A DNA stretch of 33,871 nucleotides. It comes from a virus. Both the position numbers and the translations under genes were made by a program. Every line of letters begins with the position of its first letter. Within the stretch, counting starts at the first letter, position 1. The stretch spans positions 1 through 33,871 of the IMG/VR virus record IMGVR_UViG_3300023215_001208; one strand, written 5' to 3'. Positions 23,352 to 31,028 of the stretch are shown piece by piece. The notes below the pieces were generated by a model. That model was given only the letters and a program-made list of their open reading frames with translations, made no database searches and was not told where the DNA came from.

Positions 23352-23450
23352 TCACGCAGCTACTACAAAATTTATTCCAGTTACACTAGTATTGAGAATA
23401 ATGTAGTACCTCTCATATAATTCGCGAAGGAATACTCCGATAATGAGCAA
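23352..23450 (-). other. Possible small gene (32 aa, TTG start)
   Basis: After the connector gene, a second frame beginning with TTG at 23450 reads LIIGVFLRELYERYYIILNT and ends SVTGINFVVAA. The strand-like RYYIILNTSVTG looks protein-like rather than random, but there is no ribosome site and it overlaps the end of the connector gene. It could be a small tail peptide or a relic. Confidence 0.2.
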
Positions 23451-24060
23451 TCATATCGGTCAGAATCCTGTTAGCCATATGCTTTTTAAGATTATTCAGA
23501 TAGGTAAAATAATCCTTAGTCCATAGACCTGCCTTGCCATACTCTTCTGACTGTTCTAGAAGATCCATTGTACTATAATACTCTAAAATTCTTTCGTAGG
23601 CAAAAGGAATACTAGGAACCGTTGCGGCAGCTAATGTATTAGCAGAGGCTTTATAAAGAACTGTAAAAGTTCCTAATCCTGTAGCTAACCTGGGAAATAC
23701 TGAAATCCAACGCCCATCCCATACAGTAAATCCTTCCGATTCCCCTTTAGCCAATTCCCAGTCAGTCCGCAATTCTCTTAAAAGAACATGGGCATAATAA
23801 TCTAGCCATCTGTTAGTATTATTATTAAAAATCCCAGCTACATGGATGTAGTCGGGAATAATACCTCTAAAATTATAATAGCTAGTTTCATCTTCTAATG
23901 GAATTTCATAGTTGCCTGTGATAGTCCTAGCCACTGCTACTACTTCATCATAGCCATCCTGAATGGATTCATTAATATCATCAGCAGAGAAAAAGGTTAT
24001 CCCAGAATCATCCAGATTAAATCGGACGCGGGATGCTATATTATCTCTAGTTAATGGCAT
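23413..24060 (-). CDS. Head-tail connector / adaptor-like protein (215 aa)
   Basis: The 215-aa protein begins with short helices (MPLTRDNIASRVRFNLDDSG; ADDINESIQDGYDEVVAVA) and then beta strands (YYNFRGIIPDYIHVAGIF; GTFTVLYKAS). It ends in a helical pair rich in Tyr and Leu. This is the usual build of podovirus gp-adaptor or head-completion proteins that dock below the portal. It is encoded after the capsid genes and before fibre and nozzle, in line with that role. A GC inverted repeat (24075-24116) lies just upstream of its start, and no strong ribosome site is visible. Confidence 0.6.
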   Translation of the reverse strand: MPLTRDNIASRVRFNLDDSGITFFSADDINESIQDGYDEVVAVARTITGNYEIPLEDETSYYNFRGIIPDYIHVAGIFNNNTNRWLDYYAHVLLRELRTDWELAKGESEGFTVWDGRWISVFPRLATGLGTFTVLYKASANTLAAATVPSIPFAYERILEYYSTMDLLEQSEEYGKAGLWTKDYFTYLNNLKKHMANRILTDMIAHYRSIPSRII

Positions 24061-24074
24061 TCAATTTAACCAGC

Positions 24075-24116
24075 AGGGGGGAACTCCCCATAATTCTGGA
24101 TACGGAACTCCCCCCT
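24075..24116 (-). repeat. GC inverted repeat between methyltransferase region and connector gene
   Basis: AGGGGGGA (24075-24082) and TCCCCCCT (24109-24116) are perfect inverted arms. Inside them GGAACTCCCC occurs twice as a direct repeat (24080-24089 and 24104-24113), and GGGGAACTCCCC is itself a small hairpin. It starts four bases beyond the stop of the 41-aa gene. No T-run follows, so it is more likely an RNA processing or stability element than a terminator. Confidence 0.5.
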
Positions 24117-24119
24117 ACC

Positions 24120-24245
24120 TTATTGTCCAAGTTCAGCTACTTTACCCTTGCCAGGCAGGAAAAGGAAAGTGCGAACAGAATCCCTACAGGGGTGCGGAAA
24201 TCCCCCGTTTAGACTCAATCGGACAATTCTTTTACGCGTAGACAT
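24120..24245 (-). CDS. Small basic protein (41 aa)
   Basis: ATG 24245 lies 14 bases inside the end of the methyltransferase gene, with AGAGAAG upstream. The frame begins MSTRKRIVRLSLNGGFPHPC and ends FLFLPGKGKVAELGQ, and it fills the otherwise empty space between two genes. It is basic, with one cysteine and no membrane segment. No family is recognised. Tight packing and a proper start make it a plausible gene. Confidence 0.45.
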   Translation of the reverse strand: MSTRKRIVRLSLNGGFPHPCRDSVRTFLFLPGKGKVAELGQ

Positions 24246-24774
24246 TAAAAACTTCTCTCGCAAGGATATCTTCCCTAGTACAGACATTCCTCACTTTCTT
24301 GCCAGATAATATTGTGTAATATTCATTTGGGATATCTTCTGCTACACTTTTGATTTCCCCAAAGCCGTATTCAATAAGCTCAGACCGAAAATACGGAGTA
24401 TGCATAGGGACTACATTAAAATCATATGAACTAGTCTGCCTACCATACAGAGTATTTAGCCAATATTCTTTTTTCCCCTGAACATTATCTAAAAATCGTT
24501 GGGAGCATTCAGCAAACTCAGGATAGGAAAATATAACCTCTCCGCCCTTATGCAATACCCTGCTTATTTCATACAGAATGTCTTCCCTTTTATTTATTGA
24601 TACGTGTTCAATAGCATGGAACATCCAAACTGCATCAACTTCTCCATCCTTGTAAGGCAGAGGAGAAGAAAGAATATCTAAAACCACATTGGGCTTAAAA
24701 TCCGCACTAGCATCTATATTGATAACCCCTTCCTTTTTAATAGGCTTATCTCGACTACAAAGGTTAAGGGTCAT
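24232..24774 (-). CDS. SAM-dependent methyltransferase-like protein (180 aa)
   Basis: This class I methyltransferase-like protein overlaps the glycosyltransferase gene by ATGA. Recognisable parts are the first strand (MTLNLCSRDKP), the acidic strand (GVINIDASADF), LPYKDGEVDAVWMFHAIEHV (motif IV region with the EHV turn) and EISRVLHKGGEVIFSYPEF. These match the COG4627/type 11 layout of small sugar- or lipid-modifying methyltransferases. The usual Gly-rich motif I (LNLGSG) is LNLCSR here, so cofactor binding may be altered. With the adjoining glycosyltransferase it may modify a virion or host surface glycan. Confidence 0.7.
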   Translation of the reverse strand: MTLNLCSRDKPIKKEGVINIDASADFKPNVVLDILSSPLPYKDGEVDAVWMFHAIEHVSINKREDILYEISRVLHKGGEVIFSYPEFAECSQRFLDNVQGKKEYWLNTLYGRQTSSYDFNVVPMHTPYFRSELIEYGFGEIKSVAEDIPNEYYTILSGKKVRNVCTREDILAREVFNVYA

Positions 24775-25502
24775 GCCAACTGTTCCTGAACACGCTCCGC
24801 GTATTTAATTCCACGATCTATACTTTTCTCAGGAGGTTTAGCCCCAAAGAAGTCTTCTTCAAATTTCTTTACAATATCAAATTTATCCGAGTTGATAGCA
24901 TAACGATCTACAATATGTGAAGTGTCAATAGAAGTATCGCATACTACCTTAGCTTCAGAATAATTTGTCTTCAAACGGCAACAATAATAAACATCCTCCG
25001 TACATTGACTTGCAGTAACAAAATAAGGAGGCTTCATATTCTTGAAATAGGAAGTTCTAAGAAGAGCACAAGAAAATCCCACCGCTCCAACACTCAAAAC
25101 GCCCTCTTTATCCCTTATATCCTCTACCTGCTTTAGCCCACCGTCAGAAATCTCTTCAAAGACCATAGGAGGAAATGGGTACCCACGTACATAGGTTAAA
25201 CCCGCTGCGACCCCAATATTTTCATCGGCATTCATTAGGGCTACCAATTTCGGCAATGCATCTATGGGCAGAAGAACATCGTCGTCATAGAAGAATAAAA
25301 ATTCAGATTCCTGTTGTAAGGCAAAAACTGCCGCCTGATTCCTCATGTTATCTATGGACATCCGCCGCGAGCCATATAAATAAAATTTATACTTTCCAGA
25401 GAGTTCCTTCCCCCAGTTATACCAGTTTTGGCAATGGTTAGGATAGGCTATCCCGTCAATACTTGTAAGTATGTTGCAACCTACTGTTATACTGGATTCC
25501 AT
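24771..25502 (-). CDS. Glycosyltransferase, GT-A (family 2-like)
   Basis: ATG 25502 is chosen. The open frame extends upstream to 25640 but only through codons antiparallel to the decoration-protein end, giving an implausible Leu-rich stretch. The 243-aa product has a GT-A fold pattern: a first strand (SITVGCNILTSIDG), a helix with Asn/Arg (SIDNMRNQAAVFALQQ), and FLFFYDDDVLLP with the metal-binding Asp73-Asp75. An acceptor-side segment with ECVxCAL-like features (GAVGFSCALLRTSYF) and CTEDVYYCCRL follow. It transfers a sugar from a nucleotide donor to an unknown acceptor. It is inserted between decoration and connector genes and coupled to a methyltransferase. Confidence 0.75.
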   Translation of the reverse strand: MESSITVGCNILTSIDGIAYPNHCQNWYNWGKELSGKYKFYLYGSRRMSIDNMRNQAAVFALQQESEFLFFYDDDVLLPIDALPKLVALMNADENIGVAAGLTYVRGYPFPPMVFEEISDGGLKQVEDIRDKEGVLSVGAVGFSCALLRTSYFKNMKPPYFVTASQCTEDVYYCCRLKTNYSEAKVVCDTSIDTSHIVDRYAINSDKFDIVKKFEEDFFGAKPPEKSIDRGIKYAERVQEQLA

Positions 25503-25554
25503 TATATTTTCCGCATTCTGAAGGGGGCCAGGTCTCCCCAGCCCCCCAACAGGT

Positions 25555-26061
25555 TTACATAGCACGAACAAATGCTTTAATAGTTCCAGTTCTAGCTGTA
25601 GAACTATCAGCAGTAGTACTAGCACTAGAAGCACTAGCACCAGTTGTACCTATTGCAACACATACAGGCATATAAGCAGAAGCAAGTCCAGCCGCCTGCC
25701 GACTAAATGCATTAGCTACCGTATTGGGTAGCATAACATCGCCAAGAACAATTGCAGGAGAAGAAGCATAAGGGTCAGTACTAGCTGCCCTAGTCCCCAT
25801 AACAAACTTAATCTTGGTAACTACCCCGTACGCTTGAATCTTACCACGAGCACCAGCAGCAATAGCTTCAGTACAAACTCCAGCAAAAAATAGAGACTTA
25901 GCAGCAGTTGAATCCGATAGTTGGTGAACATCCAACCCGTCATCACTCCCATCCATTGCAAAAGCAACAGGCTCGCCAACAACAAAAGCATTAGCACTGT
26001 CATTTTGTACTTGAATGAGGATACGTTCTGGCTTATCTTTTGTTAATTCAGCAATTTGCAT
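25555..26061 (-). CDS. Capsid decoration-type protein (168 aa)
   Basis: The gene lies immediately after the major capsid gene with GGGGGA upstream. The small protein begins with ILIQVQNDSANAFVVGEPVA and continues with beta strands and a Gly/Ala-rich core (FAGVCTEAIAAGARGKIQ, YGVVTKI). This is the organisation of DUF2190-like head decoration proteins, which stabilise the capsid lattice. A Ser/Ala/Thr-rich loop (TTGASASSASTTADSS) near the end could be exposed and is a candidate site for glycosylation by the neighbouring glycosyltransferase, though that is speculation. Confidence 0.65.
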   Translation of the reverse strand: MQIAELTKDKPERILIQVQNDSANAFVVGEPVAFAMDGSDDGLDVHQLSDSTAAKSLFFAGVCTEAIAAGARGKIQAYGVVTKIKFVMGTRAASTDPYASSPAIVLGDVMLPNTVANAFSRQAAGLASAYMPVCVAIGTTGASASSASTTADSSTARTGTIKAFVRAM

Positions 26062-26076
26062 TTACATATCCCCCTA

Positions 26077-27174
26077 TTAAGAAGAAGCGTCAATGGACCC
26101 GGTACGTCGGATGCCATGCGCTACGCCTTGTTTACGCCGATTATTGCAAGTCATATTACCCATCCAAAGAATAAACTTAACCATTGCATCCTGACTGGTA
26201 GGAGTACGCGGGTCAGTTGTTACAAAATCCGAATCACTTTCATAACGGATCTTCCAAAACTGAGTATTGAGCATATACAAAGTCCCAGCAGTAGTAGTAT
26301 TGGTATTTCCATTTGCAGCATCATGCATAAACTCATCAGTAACAATGGTCATGCCTTTCCATACAATGTTGTTAAATGGAAATTCCTGATTAGTACTAAT
26401 TGGATGCCGTGTTCTATTATAAAGAATACCCTCTAGAATAGAGTAAGTTTCCTCGTCAGTAATTGCAAAATCAGGAGAACCACCAGGACCACGAGTACAG
26501 CGTTGATAGAGTTGAGTTAACCCTGCCAATACCTCTGTCCCAGTATCAAAACTGGAACCTGAAAAATCCTGAGTCTGATTACGCCACCAGGAATTAGCTG
26601 AATCTCCTTGGGCAATATTACCAACTGTTAAAGCTGACGAAGGGCTATAATGAACCATAGAAGCCAGAGTATTAATTCCTGTCGCCCCTAGATCACCATC
26701 AACTACAGCATCAACGATCGTTCCTCCATTTGGTTTATTTCCCTGGAAGATAGCTTTCGGAATAAGCTCTTGAATTCCAAGGGAAGCCTGCTGAATTTTA
26801 GATGTAAATAGATCTACAATTTTATGTTTATTTTGCTTTAGCTCTTTACCTGAGATTACAACTGATACTGCTGCTTGTCTCCATTCGTACAGGGCTTTTG
26901 TAATTCCATTGATGGTATCAGTTTTAAGAACATCAAAGCCATCAAACCAGTGAGCATTACCTAGTGCGTACATCAAAGGCTCTTCAATATGAGTCCCCCC
27001 ATCAGCACTTTCGTATGCGCCATTATCAATGATGCGCTTCCAGAAAGCATTGGATGTTGAAATATTATCAAAGAGCTGTTTGCGACTATTCTCAACTGAA
27101 AGTGAAAACAGTGCGTCTAAATTAATAGTTTTAGCTGAGGGCTGTCCTGCTGCCCCAAGGGTTAAAGTTGCCAT
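26077..27174 (-). CDS. Major capsid protein
   Basis: A 365-aa protein encoded directly after the scaffold gene. It shows an N-terminal arm (SAKTINLDALFSLSVENSRK), a GTHIEEPLMYALGNAHWFDG beta region, and YEWRQAAVSVVISGKELKQN followed by a long spine-helix-like segment. C-terminal strands follow (MTIVTDEFM; TLYMLNTQFWKIRYESD; DAMVKFILWMGNMTC). Order and composition fit a HK97-fold capsid subunit of the type seen in podo- and siphoviruses. Oddly, no Shine-Dalgarno sequence lies before its ATG, although this should be the most abundant protein; coupling to the scaffold gene may compensate. Confidence 0.85.
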   Translation of the reverse strand: MATLTLGAAGQPSAKTINLDALFSLSVENSRKQLFDNISTSNAFWKRIIDNGAYESADGGTHIEEPLMYALGNAHWFDGFDVLKTDTINGITKALYEWRQAAVSVVISGKELKQNKHKIVDLFTSKIQQASLGIQELIPKAIFQGNKPNGGTIVDAVVDGDLGATGINTLASMVHYSPSSALTVGNIAQGDSANSWWRNQTQDFSGSSFDTGTEVLAGLTQLYQRCTRGPGGSPDFAITDEETYSILEGILYNRTRHPISTNQEFPFNNIVWKGMTIVTDEFMHDAANGNTNTTTAGTLYMLNTQFWKIRYESDSDFVTTDPRTPTSQDAMVKFILWMGNMTCNNRRKQGVAHGIRRTGSIDASS

Positions 27175-27194
27175 TAGGCTGCACCAAAGTCTTA

Positions 27195-28070
27195 CTAATC
27201 TTCAAGCCGAACACCTTTCGCGGCTGCTTCTACAGCCTCTCTAATTCCGGCCATATTAGACGTTTTAGGGTTAGAAATACGCTTACGAACTCTAGGAGTC
27301 GTAGCGTCAACTGACGGGGCATCCTCATCATGAAGATTTTTAGTTATCCGAGTAGCATTCCGGGCCGCATCTTGGGATTTCTTAATACTTCGGGAGGCTA
27401 ACACATAGATATCTCCCACATAATCTATTAATTCATTTTGATTTTTATAGTTAGGTGGCATTCTTTTCAAGAGTGTATTAGCTTTTGCAATAATCTTGTC
27501 TTTATTTTTTCCTGAAATATTATCCTTTTGCATTCTACTCTCTAAGGAAGTCTGCATTATTTTTGTATCGGATGCCTGTTTCTGCTGGGCGAAGAGAGGA
27601 CTAACCTCATTATGTAATACCTCTTTAATTGCCGCACCCATTCTTTCTGACAGAAACTCATACCCTTCTCCTAGATGTTTATTAAAGGTTTCAGTTATCT
27701 GATCCGCTTTATTGTCTACAGCTTCTTCTGCCTGCGCTGACCCCACCGGGGCTAATTTCCTGCCAAATTGTGCAGCTAATTCTTCCAAGGAAGCCTGTCC
27801 ATTTGGTCCTGTAAGAGCGTCATATAGTTTATGTCCTGAAACTGTTCGTTCATCAGTTTCTGTCGATTTTCCGCTTTCTTCCTCACCGGCCTTCCTCTCT
27901 TCATCCGACTGTGAAACTTCCTTGTCTTCTTCTGTGACTTTTTGTGCTTCGTTTTTTTCTTCAAGGGCCGTTCCTACCTGTTCTTCCACACTTTTTTCTT
28001 CCTCTACACTATCCTGACTGACTAAAGATTCCGCTGCTTCAGTTACTGCCGCTTTTATTGATTCTGCCAT
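27195..28070 (-). CDS. Capsid scaffolding protein
   Basis: ATG 28070 is preferred over the ATG at 28091 because AAGGAG sits seven bases upstream of it. The 291-aa product is very acidic and Glu-rich in its first third (EEEKSVEEQVGTALEEKNEA), helical in the middle and basic at the end (PRVRKRISNPK). These are hallmarks of scaffolding proteins, whose basic tail binds the capsid shell. It stands directly before the major capsid gene, as expected. It should be present in procapsids and leave before or during packaging. Confidence 0.8.
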   Translation of the reverse strand: MAESIKAAVTEAAESLVSQDSVEEEKSVEEQVGTALEEKNEAQKVTEEDKEVSQSDEERKAGEEESGKSTETDERTVSGHKLYDALTGPNGQASLEELAAQFGRKLAPVGSAQAEEAVDNKADQITETFNKHLGEGYEFLSERMGAAIKEVLHNEVSPLFAQQKQASDTKIMQTSLESRMQKDNISGKNKDKIIAKANTLLKRMPPNYKNQNELIDYVGDIYVLASRSIKKSQDAARNATRITKNLHDEDAPSVDATTPRVRKRISNPKTSNMAGIREAVEAAAKGVRLED

Positions 28071-28071
28071 G

Positions 28072-28413
28072 TTAGGCTCCTTTAGGATCATACTCTACAT
28101 GGATATGATCCCTGTGCTTTGAATCCCCATAGATAACTTGGAATCCTTTTTCTAAGTGCTCCCTTAATTCTTTTGCAATATCCCAAGCATCCGCACCCAT
28201 CTTTCTAGTCCGTATATCAAAAGCTAGCCCTGTTGAATGAAGGCTGAATTTTTTAGTTTTCTTCCGAACTAAACTGGTTACACATAAATCGTAACCATAC
28301 CCTACGCATATAAAGTCACTGAGACCCATCGCTTTCCAAATAATAGGCTGGGGAACAATAACCTCTCCGTCCAGCCCTTTAAGATTAAAGAAAATGCCAG
28401 GCTTAAATCTCAT
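28072..28413 (-). CDS. M15-family peptidase, putative endolysin (113 aa)
   Basis: ATG 28413 (AGAGG upstream) is preferred; a TTG at 28419 is the only extension. The protein carries the zinc ligands of peptidase family M15 (VanY/L-alanyl-D-glutamate type): His59 and Asp66 in SLHSTGLAFDIRTR, and His105 in DHIHVEYD. The length fits a bare catalytic domain with no cell-wall-binding region. It would cleave peptide cross-links or stems of peptidoglycan at lysis. It overlaps the holin-like gene by 11 bases, forming a lysis cassette, and ends just before the scaffold start. Confidence 0.85.
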   Translation of the reverse strand: MRFKPGIFFNLKGLDGEVIVPQPIIWKAMGLSDFICVGYGYDLCVTSLVRKKTKKFSLHSTGLAFDIRTRKMGADAWDIAKELREHLEKGFQVIYGDSKHRDHIHVEYDPKGA

Positions 28414-28597
28414 TTCCAAACCTCTGCTTTAAATAAGAAAGAATAGATACTCCTGTTATTGCAAATGCCGCTCCCGCCCCTGTATCTAATAGCTCAGAAA
28501 TATCTAAGTTGTTGGCCATTACCGCATTACCCAAATAAGACCCAATAACACAGGTTAAGGTTATTAAAAAGTCCCATTTACTAGCTTGAGGTTTCAC
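28403..28597 (-). CDS. Holin-like membrane protein (64 aa)
   Basis: This 64-aa protein has two hydrophobic segments, about residues 10-27 (FLITLTCVIGSYLGNAVM) and 40-56 (AGAAFAITGVSILSYL), separated by an acidic loop. The charged C-terminus is KQRFGNEI. The layout and its position directly before the M15 peptidase gene fit a small holin that opens the inner membrane for lysis. It overlaps the upstream membrane-protein gene by ATGA. Confidence 0.65.
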   Translation of the reverse strand: MKPQASKWDFLITLTCVIGSYLGNAVMANNLDISELLDTGAGAAFAITGVSILSYLKQRFGNEI

Positions 28598-28965
28598 GTC
28601 TTCCTCTTGAAAGTGTTGAAAAGATTTAAAGATAAAGCCCCTAAAACACTAAGAATTATAAAATTCTGAGTTCCTGCAACGTTATCTATTTTTTCATCCA
28701 TGAATTTTATAGCTACAACTGCTTCTGAAATAATATCGACCTTTTCTTCTAACCTTACAATCCTAAAATTTTGATCCTTAATCGCCTGCTTATTAAATTC
28801 AGGCGTAGCCGTCTGAGCAATTAGAAAAACAGCCGAAATAAAAGCCCAAGCAATTAGCCAAGAAAAAAATAACTTTTTAGTGTCCTGTAAATACACTATT
28901 AGCCATTCTAAAGAGCTTATTAAATTATTGACTAAAAGGTTCATTTCTATAACAATTAATTTCAT
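28594..28965 (-). CDS. Two-span membrane protein in lysis cassette (123 aa)
   Basis: ATG 28965 overlaps the portal stop (TGATG); a GTG at 28968 is also possible. A membrane span lies near residues 33-51 (FFSWLIAWAFISAVFLIAQ). A charged coiled-coil-like loop follows (NFRIVRLEEKVDIISEAVVA), then a second hydrophobic segment near the end (FIILSVLGALSLNLF) and a basic tail. It may be an antiholin, a second holin or a spanin-like factor of the lysis cassette. The sequence alone does not decide. Confidence 0.55.
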   Translation of the reverse strand: MKLIVIEMNLLVNNLISSLEWLIVYLQDTKKLFFSWLIAWAFISAVFLIAQTATPEFNKQAIKDQNFRIVRLEEKVDIISEAVVAIKFMDEKIDNVAGTQNFIILSVLGALSLNLFNTFKRKT

Positions 28966-30884
28966 CACTGAACCTGAGTTAACTGATTCCCTATCTGATT
29001 CCTAATCTCTTCCTGATCTGGTGGAGTCTGCTGTGCTACTATTCCCTGTGCTATCTGGCTTTGTCCCTGTGCTTGTTGCTGCCCTTGCGCTTGCGTTTCC
29101 TTAATTGCCCCTTCAAGTTGTCCAAATTGAACTGCTTGTAATGCCTGTGCTTGTTTCTGCAATATCCGTATTGCTTCCCTATTCCTGAAACCAACCATCT
29201 CTGCCGTAACACTAACCAAGGCAGGACTAGATGCAATCATAGGAAATTGTGTTAACAAAGAAACAAATTCAATAAGTTTCCTCTTCTCTTCGTCATTAAT
29301 AATTGGTGACATTGAAGAAACTAGAATATCTAGGTCAAAATCATCATCCCCTAAATCGGCAGAGGTAATTTCTTGCCATTTCTCCGTAACTTCTTCAATT
29401 AAAGAAAAATCGTCCTCTTTAGCTCCAGAAAGTTTAATCCAGAATTTAAGAGTAAGCCGTTCTCTAGCTTGCAGTAATACTTCTTTTCCAATAGCACAGA
29501 GGAAATTAGCTACTGTTATACGATCTTTAGATTCCCTAATTGAAGCACGCTTGTCAAGAATATTAGCTTGAGTTGCTGTACTTGATCTAACTTCTCCCCT
29601 CTGCTCCGCAGTTACCCCTGCAATATTGTCAAAATCATTAATAGACGTTGCTGATCCTTCCAAATGCTGTGAACCAAGATCGGCATTAGGAACAGGAGCT
29701 ATAGCATCCCTTAGTGGAACCCCACTTTTTACCTGTACAATAACTCCATCCCCTCCGAATTGCAGCTTTTCTATCTCTTCCTGTTCAAAGGCATCTTCAG
29801 AGGCTAAGAATTTCCTTACAAAACGCCTTCGATGCATCCGCGCAGCTTCCCGAGTTTCATTTAGTTCAAGCTGTGGAGATATCCAGTTAAACGCCAAAGG
29901 TAGAGGATAAAATCCGTGTAGACGTTCCCTAAACTTAAGAATGAAGACTGGAATTCGCTTGAAAGATTTTTCCCTAATAATCTCATTCTGTTCATCTACA
30001 AAGTACAGAATCTTCTTAGCCCTTAAGTCATAAATCTTCCAAAGCCTTACAAGATCACCCTGCTTTAGTTGCTCATTAAGTTCATCCGAAAGGGCTTCGT
30101 TATCAGTAAATTTAGATCCCGAAACATTGTCTCCACTGCGAGCATTGGCAATATTAACTTCAGAAGTATCGTAATTCTTATTTGAAACAAGATCAGAAAC
30201 TCTAAAGTATTCCCAATACGCAAACCACGCACAGCGGTCTAACTGTTGAGAGTCTAGAGTAGAAACAATAAATCTGTTAGACGGAATCCGCTTAATGAAC
30301 ATCTGCTCTTCAACAGGAATCCTTGAAGGATGTTTAACTATTTTTTCATCCTCCCCATCTAAAGATATGTCACTCTCTACCAAAGGCTTCCCAGCATCAG
30401 GATTATCAATCCAATCGGATGTCATCCCAACTTCAATTACTCCAAACCGAAAGAAAGAATCTAGAATAGAAAGATCAAGTTCCGCGCCCCAGCTATTAAC
30501 ATTTGCCTTGAAGAAATAATTAAGAGTATCCTCGTTAAGCTGCGTCCGTTCTGCCGTGTCTTCTTGAAAGTATTGAGATCGTGAAGGACGAGACAGGACA
30601 TTAAAGGTTGGGTTTTGGAAAAGGAGGGAAGGCATCTTTACATCTATAGACACAAAAAATCTATTAGATATATAGGGAAAATGAAAAGCATCATTTGCAA
30701 TGTGTGTTTCAAATTCCGACTGATGGCCGTAGTAGAATTCCTCTAGAAGATCAGTCTGATATTTATGCCCCCATACTTTCTTGTATTCCTTTCCCTGGGA
30801 AATGCGTTTACCCCAAATCTCACCCGCATCGTCCTTAACCGTGGCAAACGTTTTTCCCTGAGAAATTAATGGCGTATTTGGCAT
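28965..30884 (-). CDS. Portal protein
   Basis: A 639-aa protein encoded after the terminase genes. Typical portal features are the N-terminal wing with HIANDAFHFPYISNRFFVSI and DVKMPSLLFQNPTFNV. Further on are FGVIEVGMTSDW, the ELNETREAARMHRRR helix, SINDFDNIAGVTAEQRGEVR, and a long C-terminal helix that becomes very Gln-rich (QAQGQQQAQGQSQIAQG), as in podovirus portal barrels. It forms the dodecameric DNA channel at one vertex of the head. It overlaps the next gene by one base, and a 41-aa gene separates it from TerL. Confidence 0.85.
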   Translation of the reverse strand: MPNTPLISQGKTFATVKDDAGEIWGKRISQGKEYKKVWGHKYQTDLLEEFYYGHQSEFETHIANDAFHFPYISNRFFVSIDVKMPSLLFQNPTFNVLSRPSRSQYFQEDTAERTQLNEDTLNYFFKANVNSWGAELDLSILDSFFRFGVIEVGMTSDWIDNPDAGKPLVESDISLDGEDEKIVKHPSRIPVEEQMFIKRIPSNRFIVSTLDSQQLDRCAWFAYWEYFRVSDLVSNKNYDTSEVNIANARSGDNVSGSKFTDNEALSDELNEQLKQGDLVRLWKIYDLRAKKILYFVDEQNEIIREKSFKRIPVFILKFRERLHGFYPLPLAFNWISPQLELNETREAARMHRRRFVRKFLASEDAFEQEEIEKLQFGGDGVIVQVKSGVPLRDAIAPVPNADLGSQHLEGSATSINDFDNIAGVTAEQRGEVRSSTATQANILDKRASIRESKDRITVANFLCAIGKEVLLQARERLTLKFWIKLSGAKEDDFSLIEEVTEKWQEITSADLGDDDFDLDILVSSMSPIINDEEKRKLIEFVSLLTQFPMIASSPALVSVTAEMVGFRNREAIRILQKQAQALQAVQFGQLEGAIKETQAQGQQQAQGQSQIAQGIVAQQTPPDQEEIRNQIGNQLTQVQ

Positions 30885-30886
30885 TA

Positions 30887-31012
30887 TTATCCTACCGTTT
30901 CAGGGGATTTTCTAACAATTTCTTCATATTCACTCTCTACATTTTTAGAAGAGTCCTTATCTTTAAACCATTCCATTGCTTTTATATCAATATATTTCTG
31001 TCTAAATCTCAT
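30887..31012 (-). CDS. Small hypothetical protein (41 aa)
   Basis: A 41-aa frame, MRFRQKYIDIKAMEWFKDKD... ending SPETVG, fills the space between the large terminase and portal genes. GAGG lies upstream of the start, and the stop is two bases before the portal start codon. It is charged and helical. Packing and ribosome site support it; no family is recognised. Confidence 0.5.
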   Translation of the reverse strand: MRFRQKYIDIKAMEWFKDKDSSKNVESEYEEIVRKSPETVG

Positions 31013-31028
31013 AACCGCCTCTACGTAA

